Assembly (NCBI GenBank): GCA_964436865.1
Contig: CAYTFK010000050.1
Location: 1 to 29,243 of the forward strand
Length of the DNA: 29,243 bases
Source: JAXGPP01 sp964436865
GTDB taxonomy: Bacteria > Planctomycetota > Planctomycetia > Pirellulales > Thermoguttaceae
Direction of reading: 5' to 3'
Part shown: piece by piece, positions 8,101 through 16,139 of the stretch
Layout of the letters: every line of letters starts with the position of its first letter
Numbering within the stretch: the first letter of the stretch is position 1
Notes under the pieces: model-generated
What the model was told of the DNA's origin: nothing
The model's input: the letters and a program-made list of their open reading frames with translations, nothing else
The model's database searches: none
Program-made: the position numbers and the translations under genes

Positions 8101-8450
8101 GACTTCCCTCTGGCTGATGGCTTTCATCGCGGTGTGGTCGAGAGGACTTGCGCGATCGTTCCGGCTGCGAAATCAACGAATGGCGGACGACGGCCCCGTA
8201 CCGCGCGGTACGGCCACCGTCATCCGCCACTAGGGGGCCTGTGCTTCACAAACGTTTGAACGAGCAGTGTCGAAAGGCATTGCCCGTCGAGACTGATAAA
8301 CGGGCAGACTTGCCGGGTTTCTACAGCGCCCCGCGCGAATTTCACCACACCGCCTGCGCGGCCGTGTCGCGTACCCTATCGATGGCCACTTGGGGATCCG
8401 CGGTGTAGACTGAAGACGTCTGCTCCCGTATATCACTGTGCCGACCGTAC
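8101..8450. other. Divergent intergenic region, promoter-bearing by position
   Basis: This 350-base stretch separates the minus-strand glycosyltransferase from the plus-strand sigma factor gene and so must hold promoters for both directions. I see a large inverted repeat (listed separately) and a TAGACT that could act as a -10 element at 8406-8411 on the plus strand, without a convincing -35 partner. No gene or RNA is recognisable here. Confidence 0.4.
8181..8229. repeat. 49-bp near-perfect inverted repeat
   Basis: The core CCGTACCGCGCGGTACGG (8196-8213) is a perfect 18-bp palindrome. It is flanked by outer arms TGGCGGACGACGG (8181-8193) and CCGTCATCCGCCA (8217-8229), complementary at 12 of 13 positions. 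The single mismatch becomes a G-U pair in minus-strand RNA but an A-C mismatch in plus-strand RNA, so any RNA hairpin is better formed in the leader of the glycosyltransferase transcript. No T-run follows, which argues against a simple terminator. It could equally be a repetitive palindromic element or a DNA-binding site. Confidence 0.75.
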
Positions 8451-9089
8451 ATGTCCAATGCCGCTGACGGATCCGACGAGCTGGCGGTCCGCTTGAAACG
8501 CGGCGACCGCGAGGCCTTGGCTGAGTTGTTTGCGTCTCACCAGGCCCGGTTGTGGCGCATGGTCGATTTCCGCATCGACCGGCGGCTCCTGGGTCGCGTC
8601 GATCCCGACGATGTGCTTCAGGAGGCATACCTGGCGGCCGCGCAACGCCTGGTCCATTACGCCGACGGAGATTCCCCTTCACCGTTCGTCTGGCTGCGGA
8701 TGATCGTGATGCAAACGCTCATCGACGTGCATCGGCACCACCTGGGAACCCAGATGCGCGACGCCGATCGCGAACTGCCCCACCGCGGCTGGCACAGCCC
8801 GCAGACGACCTCCGCCTCGCTGGCCGCATTTCTCGTCGGGCGCTTCACGTCGCCCAGCCAGGCGGCCGCCCGCGCCGAAGCACTCGAACAAGTCGAACGC
8901 GCGATCGGCGAAATGGATCGGCTCGATCAGGAGGTCCTCGCGCTCCGCCATTTTGAGGAGCTGAGCAACAGCGAAGTCGCCGAAGTGCTCGGCATTCAGC
9001 AGAAGGCTGCCAGCATTCGTTACGTCCGCGCGCTGCGCCGCCTTAAAGACATCCTCTCCCAGTTGCCCGGCTTCGATGAAGGGTACTGA
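8451..9089 (+). CDS. ECF-family RNA polymerase sigma factor
   Basis: A 212-aa sigma-70-like factor with the two-domain ECF layout. Region 2 is visible around residues 24-68 (LFASHQARLWRMV, then DPDDVLQEAYLAA, the helix contacting core polymerase and the -10 element). Region 4 covers about 160-205 (LDQEVLALRHFEELSNSEVAEVLG, followed by a helix-turn-helix and SIRYVRALRRLK). The linker (about 100-140) is longer than in compact ECFs. It lies 153 bases ahead of a transmembrane Ser/Thr kinase, a pairing known from Planctomycetota in which the kinase may act on the sigma factor or share a signal. No anti-sigma gene is adjacent. No clear ribosome site precedes the ATG, but the N-terminus fits the family. 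Confidence 0.92.
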   Translation: MSNAADGSDELAVRLKRGDREALAELFASHQARLWRMVDFRIDRRLLGRVDPDDVLQEAYLAAAQRLVHYADGDSPSPFVWLRMIVMQTLIDVHRHHLGTQMRDADRELPHRGWHSPQTTSASLAAFLVGRFTSPSQAAARAEALEQVERAIGEMDRLDQEVLALRHFEELSNSEVAEVLGIQQKAASIRYVRALRRLKDILSQLPGFDEGY

Positions 9090-9242
9090 TCCAGGACCGC
9101 GGGATCGACTTCCGGCTGTTATGGAGCACTATTGAACTTCAGGTTGGTTGTGCAACGAGGGCGACCAACGGGAGCCCGGCTTAAGGGAAAAAGGGGTTGA
9201 AGGTGTTGCGTTTTCAACCTGAACACCAATAGACCAAGAGAT
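9090..9242 (+). promoter_or_regulatory. Leader with mutually exclusive hairpins before the kinase gene
   Basis: Three stems share bases and cannot all form together: TTCAGGTTG (9138-9146) with CAACCTGAA (9215-9223); GGTTGAA (9195-9201) with TTCAACC (9213-9219); and GGTGTT (9202-9207) with AACACC (9222-9227). A further GTTGGT/ACCAAC pair spans 9143-9148 and 9164-9169. Overlapping alternatives of this kind are typical of attenuators or translation-controlling leaders. The ribosome site for the kinase is weak (AAGAG just before the ATG). Function is inferred from the pairing only. Confidence 0.4.
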
Positions 9243-12200
9243 ATGAGCGGAATTGACGATCAAAACCGTGACCCGCTGGAGATCCTGGCGGCCGAGTTCA
9301 CCGACCGCCAGCGTCGTGGCGAGCACCCTTCTGTCTCCGAATACATCGGCCAGTATCCCGAACTGGCGGCCGAGATCGAGGAGTTGTTTCCTGCCATTGC
9401 CGCCGTCGAGCGGCTGAAGACCCATCGCGCCGCATCCCACAGCGGGCGCGCGTCGCTGGGCGGCGTGCGGCTCGAGCGCCTCGGCGATTTCCGCATCCTC
9501 GGCGAGATTGGCCGCGGCGGCATGGGCATCGTCTACGAAGCCTTTCAGGAGTCCCTCGGCCGCCACGTGGCCGTCAAGGTCCTGCCGAAGCAGTCGCTGC
9601 TTGACCCGAAGCAGTTGCAGCGGTTTCATCGCGAAGCGCAGACTGCCGCCCGTTTGCACCATACAAACATCGTTCCCCTGTTCGGCGTCGGCGAGCAGGA
9701 TGGGTTCCATTACCTCGTCATGCAGCTCATTCGCGGCGTGGGGCTCGATGCCGTCATCATGGCGCTGCGACCGCCGCCGACTTCCGGCCAGCCCGCGCCG
9801 CCTCCCGGCGCCGCGGCCGATGCGGCCAACTCGAGCGAAGCCGGCCGCCTTGCACGGCTGCTCGTCGAAGGACAGTTCCGGCAAGGCGGCGCATCCGGCC
9901 CGGCAGCCGATAGCCGGTCTGGCGGGGTCACCGGCCACGACGTCGCTTGCGATGCCGCGCCCGGGCCGCTTGAGCCGACCGCCGATTCGGTCCCCGAGCG
10001 CGGCTCTGCCACCACGCAGGTTTCTGCCGATACGCTCCCCGCCCGAGCGATCGCCCCACCCGTGGCCGCTCCGCCGCCGGCCTGCCGGCTCGGCGCGTCG
10101 TACTGGCGCAGCGTCGCCGCCATCGGCATGCAGGCGGCCGATGCCCTGCACTACGCCCACCTCCACCACACGCTGCACCGCGACATCAAGCCCGGCAATC
10201 TGCTCCTCGACCGCCAGGGCGTCGTCTGGATCACCGACTTCGGCCTGGCCAAAATGATCGACGACGAACAGGCCAGCCACACCGTCGGCCTGGCCGGCAC
10301 ACTCCGCTACATGGCCCCCGAACAGTTCGCCGGCCAGAGCGATGCCCGCAGCGACATCTACAGCCTCGGCCTGACCCTCTACGAACTGCTCACACTCGAG
10401 CCGGCGTTCAGCGATTCCAGCCGGAGCCGGCTCATTCAGCAGGTTGCCCAAGGCTCGCCTCCCAGTCCGCGCAAACTCAATCCGTCGGTCCCGCGCGATC
10501 TGGAGACAATCGTCCTCAAGGCGATCGCTCGTGAACCTGCCGATCGCTATACCTCGGCCGCCGACCTGGCGCGTGACCTGCAGTGCTTCCTCGACGACCG
10601 GCCTATCGCCGCCCGGCGAAGCTCGGCCCCCGAGCGACTGTGGCGCTGGGCCCGCCGCAACCGCGCCGTGGCCGGTCTCGCGGCCAGTACGCTCGTGCTC
10701 CTCTTCCTGGTCGCCGTCGTAGCCAGCGTGGGTTACATTCGGACCGTGCAGGCCAACGTCGAGGAAGCTCGCCAGCGGAAGAAGGCTGAAGGAGTCTCCT
10801 CGTTGGCTCTGGAGGCGCTCGACGACATCTTCCGGCAGTTCGCTCCCGAACGCACCGCACCTGCCTCGACGCTCGTCGTAGTCGACGATGCCGGCGAAGA
10901 AATCACCGTTCCCGTCCAGCCCGTCCTCTCCAAAGAGGCCGCCCTGCTGCTGGAACACATGCTCGCGTTCTACGACCGGCTGGCCGCTCAGGGAGGCAAC
11001 GACCTCCAGATGCGCCGCAAGGTGGCCCAGGCCAACCGCCGCGTCGGCGACATCCGCCAGCGCCTCGGCGATTACGAGCAATCCAAGACTTCCTATCAGC
11101 GTGCCATCGCGATCTACGCCGAACTCTCTCGTGACGCCCCGGCCGACGCCGAGCTTCACACCGAGATCGCCCGCATCCACAACGAACTCGGCAGCGTCTA
11201 CTGGGCTCTGAACGAACCCGAAGCCGGACAGGCCGCCTTCCGCGCGGCCCTCGCCACCCTGAGCGCAGTTGCTTCCGGGTCTGCACCCCAGTATCGATAC
11301 GAGTTGGCGCGGACTCACTACTCCCTCGGCAAGCGGCTCGGCAGCCCGATGGGGCCGCCTCCGCTGGCCCCAGGCGGCCGGCGGGGCTCGCGCGGCGGAC
11401 CGCCCGGAGAGGACTTCGCTCCCGGCAGACCCCGCGGTCCGCGCGGCAACGAGTTCGCCCCACCGCCCGGTTCGCTCGACGGCGGTCGGACATTCGGCCC
11501 GCCCAATGCCGATCGGCGGCGGCGCGACGGCCCGCCCGGCTTCGGCCCCCCGCCGAACGGCGGGCGCAGGGAGCAGGGCCCCGACCTGTCTCCGCGTGAG
11601 AGACAGGAGAGCCTTCAGAACGCGATCGATCTGCTCGAACCGTTGGTGGCCGAGTATCCCAAGGTCCCCGACTACCGCCATCTGTTGGCCCGCTGCTACC
11701 GCGAGCTATCACCGGAGACAGCGCAGAAGGCCGCTGCCATCCTCGAGGAACTCGTCACCGAGCACCCCGATGTCCCCGACTTCCGCTACGATCTCTGCGA
11801 GACCTACGCCTGGCTCATCCCGCCCGGGTTTCTCCCGGGACAGGCCAGCGAAGAATCCGTCGCCCAGTCGCAGGCGCTGCTCGAAAAAGCCCGGGTAATC
11901 GCCGAGGAACTTGTCGCCGAGCATCCCAACATTCCCGACTACGCCTCCTCGCTGGTCCACGTTCGGCTGCGTCTGGCGGCGCTGGCCTGGCAGAGCGATG
12001 CCTCGACGGCGGAGACTTATCTCGGCCGTGCCCGCGATCTGCAGCAGTCGCTCGTGCGGCGATTCCCGCAGAACGGCTCTTACCAGTTCGGCATGATCGC
12101 GATCAACGAGTCGCTGGCCGCCTGGCGCTGGGAACATGACCAGTTGAATGAAGCCCGCGTCCTGCTCGAAGACTCGATCGCGTCGCTCCACAGCATGCTC

Positions 12201-12353
12201 GACCGCGATCCCCAGGCCGGTTTTCTCCGCGGCGTCCTCGCCCATCACTATGCGAACCTTGCCGATCTGCTCCGCCAGATGAACGACGAACCGGCCGCCG
12301 CCGAGGCCCAACGCCAGGCCGACCAACTCCGCCCTCCCCACCGCCACCAGTAG
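9243..12353 (+). CDS. Membrane-anchored Ser/Thr protein kinase with TPR-like C-terminal region
   Basis: A 1036-aa Hanks-type kinase. N-terminal 1-60 is a short acidic helical domain common ahead of such kinases. The kinase domain spans about 80-455: glycine loop GEIGRGGMG (87-95), VAVK with Lys112, Glu131, HRDIKPGN (312-319, catalytic Asp314), DFG (332-334) and APEQF (358-362). About 115 residues rich in Pro and Ala (175-290) are inserted between the lobes, a trait I associate with planctomycete kinases. One membrane helix lies at about 476-498, so the kinase is cytoplasmic and the rest probably extracytoplasmic. The distal part has TPR-like helical pairs (about 565-690 and 790-930) split by a Gly/Pro/Arg-rich linker (701-785) of GGRRGSRGGPPG type. 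All catalytic residues are present. The pairing with the upstream sigma factor suggests a signalling unit; the signal and targets are unknown. Confidence 0.92.
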   Translation: MSGIDDQNRDPLEILAAEFTDRQRRGEHPSVSEYIGQYPELAAEIEELFPAIAAVERLKTHRAASHSGRASLGGVRLERLGDFRILGEIGRGGMGIVYEAFQESLGRHVAVKVLPKQSLLDPKQLQRFHREAQTAARLHHTNIVPLFGVGEQDGFHYLVMQLIRGVGLDAVIMALRPPPTSGQPAPPPGAAADAANSSEAGRLARLLVEGQFRQGGASGPAADSRSGGVTGHDVACDAAPGPLEPTADSVPERGSATTQVSADTLPARAIAPPVAAPPPACRLGASYWRSVAAIGMQAADALHYAHLHHTLHRDIKPGNLLLDRQGVVWITDFGLAKMIDDEQASHTVGLAGTLRYMAPEQFAGQSDARSDIYSLGLTLYELLTLEPAFSDSSRSRLIQQVAQGSPPSPRKLNPSVPRDLETIVLKAIAREPADRYTSAADLARDLQCFLDDRPIAARRSSAPERLWRWARRNRAVAGLAASTLVLLFLVAVVASVGYIRTVQANVEEARQRKKAEGVSSLALEALDDIFRQFAPERTAPASTLVVVDDAGEEITVPVQPVLSKEAALLLEHMLAFYDRLAAQGGNDLQMRRKVAQANRRVGDIRQRLGDYEQSKTSYQRAIAIYAELSRDAPADAELHTEIARIHNELGSVYWALNEPEAGQAAFRAALATLSAVASGSAPQYRYELARTHYSLGKRLGSPMGPPPLAPGGRRGSRGGPPGEDFAPGRPRGPRGNEFAPPPGSLDGGRTFGPPNADRRRRDGPPGFGPPPNGGRREQGPDLSPRERQESLQNAIDLLEPLVAEYPKVPDYRHLLARCYRELSPETAQKAAAILEELVTEHPDVPDFRYDLCETYAWLIPPGFLPGQASEESVAQSQALLEKARVIAEELVAEHPNIPDYASSLVHVRLRLAALAWQSDASTAETYLGRARDLQQSLVRRFPQNGSYQFGMIAINESLAAWRWEHDQLNEARVLLEDSIASLHSMLDRDPQAGFLRGVLAHHYANLADLLRQMNDEPAAAEAQRQADQLRPPHRHQ

Positions 12354-12461
12354 CTTGGAACCTCAGCCCGGCAACGCCGCTCATCCACCACGTGCATGGT
12401 ACCGGTCCCGGGCGTTAGCAACGACAAAGCCTGGCCTGCCTCCACGCGAATGGAGGCCAAG

Positions 12462-13736
12462 ATGAAACGCTACCGAAACTCCATGGCCCAGCCGCAAGAA
12501 TCCGATAGGAACCGGTGTTCCGTCGGCAAGCTGGTCATCGCGACACTGCTACTCGCTGGTGCAAGCATGCCGGGACTCGCCGCAGATGATGTGGCCGGAA
12601 CCAGGCCGCCGATTGTGGGAATTCTACAGGATACGGAAGAGCACTTCCGCGAGAACCTCGCCAGTGGCATGCAGGCAGTTGTGCTCGAACTTGGTTGGGA
12701 CCAGGCGGAACCGAGAGAAGGACGCTTCCAATCGTCCTACTTCGCCGCGAAGCGGGCCAGGATGGAAAAGTATCGAAGCGACGGAATGCTTATTGCGCTC
12801 GATCTTGGCTTCCAGTATCCGCCAGCCTGGATATTCCGGTTGCCCCACGCCCGGTACGTCAACCAATACGGCGATGTATTCGAGTCAACCACGATCGGCG
12901 AGAATGTGCCCAATGCCGTTTTCAGCCAGGCCGTCCGCGATCGCCAGGAGGACTATCTGCGGCACGTATTCGAGCAACTTGGAAGCGACTTCCTGCTGGT
13001 GCGTCTGGGCTGGATGAAGTACGGCGAACTCGCCTACCCGCTCCATGCATTTCGTGACAGGCGGAACTGCTACTGGTCCTACGATGACCTGGCGCAAGGC
13101 CGAGCGGCCGGGCTTGCCGCCGGACTCACGCCATGCCCCGTGGAAGACTGGAGGCCTGGCGAACCGAGCCCGATCCACGGCCGCGCGCGGGCGTTCATCG
13201 AGTGGCACCTGGGCGCGCTCGAGAACTACCACGACTGGCAGATTCGTACGGCGCGCAAGTACACAAACGCCCCGTTGGCGATGTTATACCCGTCTTGGGG
13301 CATGCGCCCCGGAGTACTGGAAAAGGCCATCCAAGGCGATCTCGGCGGACGTACATCGTCCGAGATCAATGGCGAGATCCAACGTGGCCTCGACTTTGAA
13401 CGCCTCATCTCCGGTATTCGCGATCCTAACCTCATCGTCTATTGCACGTGGGTCGATTCGTCCCCCGCCTTCAGCCAGGACGACCTCTCCGACCCCGCGG
13501 GCTGGTCGCCCGCCCGCTACCTCTCATCCCTGGCTACCGAGCATCAACCGACTCTCGCTCTCTGGGCCGAGAATACGGGCGGCGGCGACATGGCCACCTT
13601 GGATCTGACGCGGCAACGCTTGCAGCAGTTCGGTTACCAGGGATTCTTCTGGGCATTCGAACGTGATCTCTACGACGGGAAGCCGCCAGAGATCACGCAC
13701 TTCGGCGAGTTCGCCAGGACATTGCGGGCGAGGTAG
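12462..13736 (+). CDS. Secreted TIM-barrel glycoside-hydrolase-like protein
   Basis: A 424-aa exported protein with a signal peptide: positive N-terminus, hydrophobic core KLVIATLLLAGASM and a likely cut after PGLAA (about residue 41). The mature part reads like a beta/alpha barrel hydrolase of the GH42/GH5-like type: VVLELGWDQAEPREGRF, then a LIALDLGFQYPPAW strand, FLLVRLGWMKYGELAYP, and late strands LIVYCTWVDS, LALWAENTGGG and GYQGFFWAFERD. Acidic residues near strand ends (the Glu of KYGELAYP and of LWAENTG) could be the catalytic pair, but I cannot assign a family. The start at 12462 is chosen because GGAGG sits at 12452-12456 and the export signal follows directly; an earlier in-frame ATG at 12396 lacks both. 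It lies 108 bases after the kinase gene, in the same direction. Confidence 0.6.
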   Translation: MKRYRNSMAQPQESDRNRCSVGKLVIATLLLAGASMPGLAADDVAGTRPPIVGILQDTEEHFRENLASGMQAVVLELGWDQAEPREGRFQSSYFAAKRARMEKYRSDGMLIALDLGFQYPPAWIFRLPHARYVNQYGDVFESTTIGENVPNAVFSQAVRDRQEDYLRHVFEQLGSDFLLVRLGWMKYGELAYPLHAFRDRRNCYWSYDDLAQGRAAGLAAGLTPCPVEDWRPGEPSPIHGRARAFIEWHLGALENYHDWQIRTARKYTNAPLAMLYPSWGMRPGVLEKAIQGDLGGRTSSEINGEIQRGLDFERLISGIRDPNLIVYCTWVDSSPAFSQDDLSDPAGWSPARYLSSLATEHQPTLALWAENTGGGDMATLDLTRQRLQQFGYQGFFWAFERDLYDGKPPEITHFGEFARTLRAR

Positions 13737-14042
13737 GGCCGCTTATGCGCCGGAATGCGGCCGCCGGCGGCAAATCGAACCGGTTTGCGACCCTATGGGC
13801 CGCGCGTCTGCCGCCGCCTCCCGGCTCAATGCCCGATTTGCGGCCGAACCGGTCGACGCCCATCCCTCTGTCCGATTTCGGCATCATGCGTTAGAATCGA
13901 TGGGTTCAGAGGCCGCCACGAGGCCCTCTCCGTGCGGGGCGTCGGTGGCCGGCGACGGGTAGAGATTCGGACATCCAGGCCCCCCGTCGAGCGCCCGCCC
14001 CGCGCCGCGAGCAAGGCGTCAGCAATTATTCCGACATGTTTC
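13737..14042. other. Intergenic region upstream of lepA
   Basis: 306 bases without a recognisable gene. The octamer GAACCGGT occurs twice (near 13776 and 13846). A possible -10 hexamer TAGAAT lies at 13892-13897, without a matching -35 at 17 bases. No riboswitch or hairpin of note was found. Confidence 0.3.
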
Positions 14043-15839
14043 ATGAACCATATCCGCAACTTTTGCATCATCGCCCACATTGATCACGGGAAATCGACCC
14101 TGGCCGATCGGTTGATCCAGGCCTGTGGTGGCGTTTCCGAGCGCGAGTTTCGCAACCAGTTGCTCGACTCGATGGACATCGAACGCGAGCGGGGAATCAC
14201 GATCAAGAGCAATTCGATCACGCTTGCCTACCGCGCCCCCGACGGGCAGGACTATCAGTTGAACCTGATCGACACCCCGGGACACGTCGATTTCTCGCAC
14301 GAAGTGCGGCGCTCGCTCCTGGCGTGCGACGGCGCCCTGATCGTCGTCGATGCCTCCCAGGGGGTCGAGGCACAGACGGTCGCCAACCTCTACCTGGCCC
14401 TCGACCACAACCTTGAATTGCTGCCGGTGATCAACAAGATCGATCTTCCCGCCGCCGATGTCGACCGGGCGCGCGAAGAGATCGACAAGGACCTGGGGCT
14501 CGATCCCTTCGCGGCAATCCCCGTCTCGGCCAAGACCGGTCTGGGCATCGGAGACGTCCTTGCGGGAATCGTCGAGAAGCTCCCGCCCCCCAAGGGCGAT
14601 CCGGCCGGGCCGCTCAAAGCGCTCGTCTTCGATGCGCAGTTCGACCGCTATCGCGGCGTGATCCTCCTCTGCCGCATCATGGACGGCACGGTGAAACCCG
14701 GCGATCAGATCCACTTCATGCACTCGGGCTGGGACTACACGGTCGAAGAGGTGGGGATTCACCGACTCAAGTTCTATCCCCAATCGCAGCTTGGCGCCGG
14801 CGAAGTGGGCTACATCATCGCCGGCATCAAGAGCGTGCGGGAGATCGAAGTCGGCGACACGGTCACGCACCTCGATCGCCCGGCCTCCGAACCGGTCCCC
14901 GGCTACCAGAAAGCGAAACAGGTCGTCTTCTCCTCGATTTATCCAATCGATGCCGACGAATACCGCGAACTGGCCAAAGCCCTCGACAAGCTGGCCATCA
15001 ACGATGCCGCGCTGACCTACGAGAAAGACAACTCCGCTGCCCTCGGCTTCGGGTTTCGCTGCGGATTCCTCGGCCTGCTGCATCTCGACGTGGTCCAGGA
15101 ACGCCTGCAGCGCGAGTTCGATATCGGCCTGGTCGTCTCCGCCCCGACGGTGAGATACCGCGTCACCTTGAAGGACGGCAACACGATCGAGGTCGACAAT
15201 CCGGGTAGCTGGCCCGATCCGTTCAAAATCGCCGGCATCACGGAGCCGTACATCAAGGCGACGATCCTCACGCCGGAAGAGTACGTCGGTTCGGTCATGG
15301 AGTTGTGCCGTGAATACCGCTCGGCAAGCCAGCACATCCACTATCTCTCCGTGGGCCGGGTGGAGATCCTCAGCGAGATGCCGCTCGGCGAGGTGCTTTT
15401 CGATTTCTACGGCAAGCTCAAGACGGTCACCCGGGGCTACGGCTCCTTCGACTACGTGACCATCGACTATCGCGAGACCGACGTGGTCAAGGTCGAGATC
15501 CTGATCAACGGCGAACCGGTCGATACGCTCGCCTACCTGGTCCATCGCGACAAGGCGCGGGCCCGGGCACTGCACTACTGCGAACAATTGGCCGAAGCGA
15601 TTCCCCGCCACCAGTTCAAGATCCCCATCCAGGGTGTCATCGGCGGCAAGGTCATCGCGCGGTCGACAATCCAGGCTTACCGCAAGGACGTTACCGCGAA
15701 GTGCTACGGCGGCGACGTGACCCGCAAGAAGAAGCTTCTCGAGAAGCAGAAGAAGGGCAAAGCGAAGATGAAGCAGGTCGGGCAGGTGCAGATCCCGCAG
15801 AAGGCGTTCATCTCGGTGCTGGCGGCGGACAGAAAGTAG
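14043..15839 (+). CDS. lepA: Elongation factor 4 (LepA), back-translocating GTPase
   Basis: A 598-aa ribosomal GTPase almost identical in length to typical LepA (about 600). LepA binds stalled or mistranslocated ribosomes and has been linked to back-translocation and ribosome assembly. Seen: P-loop AHIDHGKST (11-19), switch I with RERGITIKS (48-56), DTPGHVDF (77-84), NKIDLP (131-136), the FGFRCGFLGLLHLDV segment of the EF-G III/V-like domains, and the LepA-specific C-terminal domain ending in KKKLLEKQKKGKAKMK and VQIPQKAF. The frame is open for 96 codons upstream of 14043, but family proteins start at this Met (MNHIRNF) and the upstream part has no domain, so 14043 was chosen. No evident Shine-Dalgarno precedes it. 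It stands apart from its neighbours, with more than 300 bases on either side. Confidence 0.98.
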   Translation: MNHIRNFCIIAHIDHGKSTLADRLIQACGGVSEREFRNQLLDSMDIERERGITIKSNSITLAYRAPDGQDYQLNLIDTPGHVDFSHEVRRSLLACDGALIVVDASQGVEAQTVANLYLALDHNLELLPVINKIDLPAADVDRAREEIDKDLGLDPFAAIPVSAKTGLGIGDVLAGIVEKLPPPKGDPAGPLKALVFDAQFDRYRGVILLCRIMDGTVKPGDQIHFMHSGWDYTVEEVGIHRLKFYPQSQLGAGEVGYIIAGIKSVREIEVGDTVTHLDRPASEPVPGYQKAKQVVFSSIYPIDADEYRELAKALDKLAINDAALTYEKDNSAALGFGFRCGFLGLLHLDVVQERLQREFDIGLVVSAPTVRYRVTLKDGNTIEVDNPGSWPDPFKIAGITEPYIKATILTPEEYVGSVMELCREYRSASQHIHYLSVGRVEILSEMPLGEVLFDFYGKLKTVTRGYGSFDYVTIDYRETDVVKVEILINGEPVDTLAYLVHRDKARARALHYCEQLAEAIPRHQFKIPIQGVIGGKVIARSTIQAYRKDVTAKCYGGDVTRKKKLLEKQKKGKAKMKQVGQVQIPQKAFISVLAADRK

Positions 15840-15856
15840 AAGAGCGAATCGCCCAA

Positions 15857-15973
15857 GACCGCATAGCGGTCACCTATGAATAGCCGGGTGGTAAAGCGCA
15901 GCGCAACCCCCGGCCGCTGCCACGCAGCGCGACCTCTGGGCACCAGCGCGGTTTCATGTGCCGCGTAGCGGCA
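15857..15973. repeat. Cluster of short hairpins, REP-like intergenic element
   Basis: Four compact stem-loops lie in 117 bases: GACCGC-ATA-GCGGTC (15857-15871), CCGGGTGGT paired with ACCCCCGG (15884-15892 and 15906-15913, one bulged T), CGCTGC-CAC-GCAGCG (15915-15929) and TGCCGC-GTA-GCGGCA (15959-15973). The first and last share a CCGCxTAGCGG design. GGCAC (15939-15943) and GTGCC (15958-15962) add another pairing. It has the look of repetitive extragenic palindromes moved by RAYT-type enzymes. It could also serve as lepA's terminator, though no T-run is present. The rest of this 300-base gap (15974-16139) holds nothing I can recognise. Confidence 0.6.
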
Positions 15974-16139
15974 GCACCGTTCAAGCCAAGCATCGTTCGT
16001 CGTACGAAACGCCATTTTCGACGAGTAATCGGCGATATTCATCGAGCAGTGATTCTGTGCGATCCCCGGCTATCGACATGGCGTCACTGCGTGGCTTAAC
16101 GGATAATGCCGTGTGAACATCAGATTCGAACGAGCCAAT

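Noticed and set aside
9129..11681. Very long open frame on the minus strand opposite the Ser/Thr kinase gene (850 codons)
   Set aside because: It is a by-product of high-GC third-position bias: the plus-strand frame carries all kinase motifs, and the minus-strand product shows no recognisable domain.
14019..15611. Minus-strand open frame of 530 codons opposite lepA
   Set aside because: The plus strand is unmistakable LepA and the antisense product has no family features.
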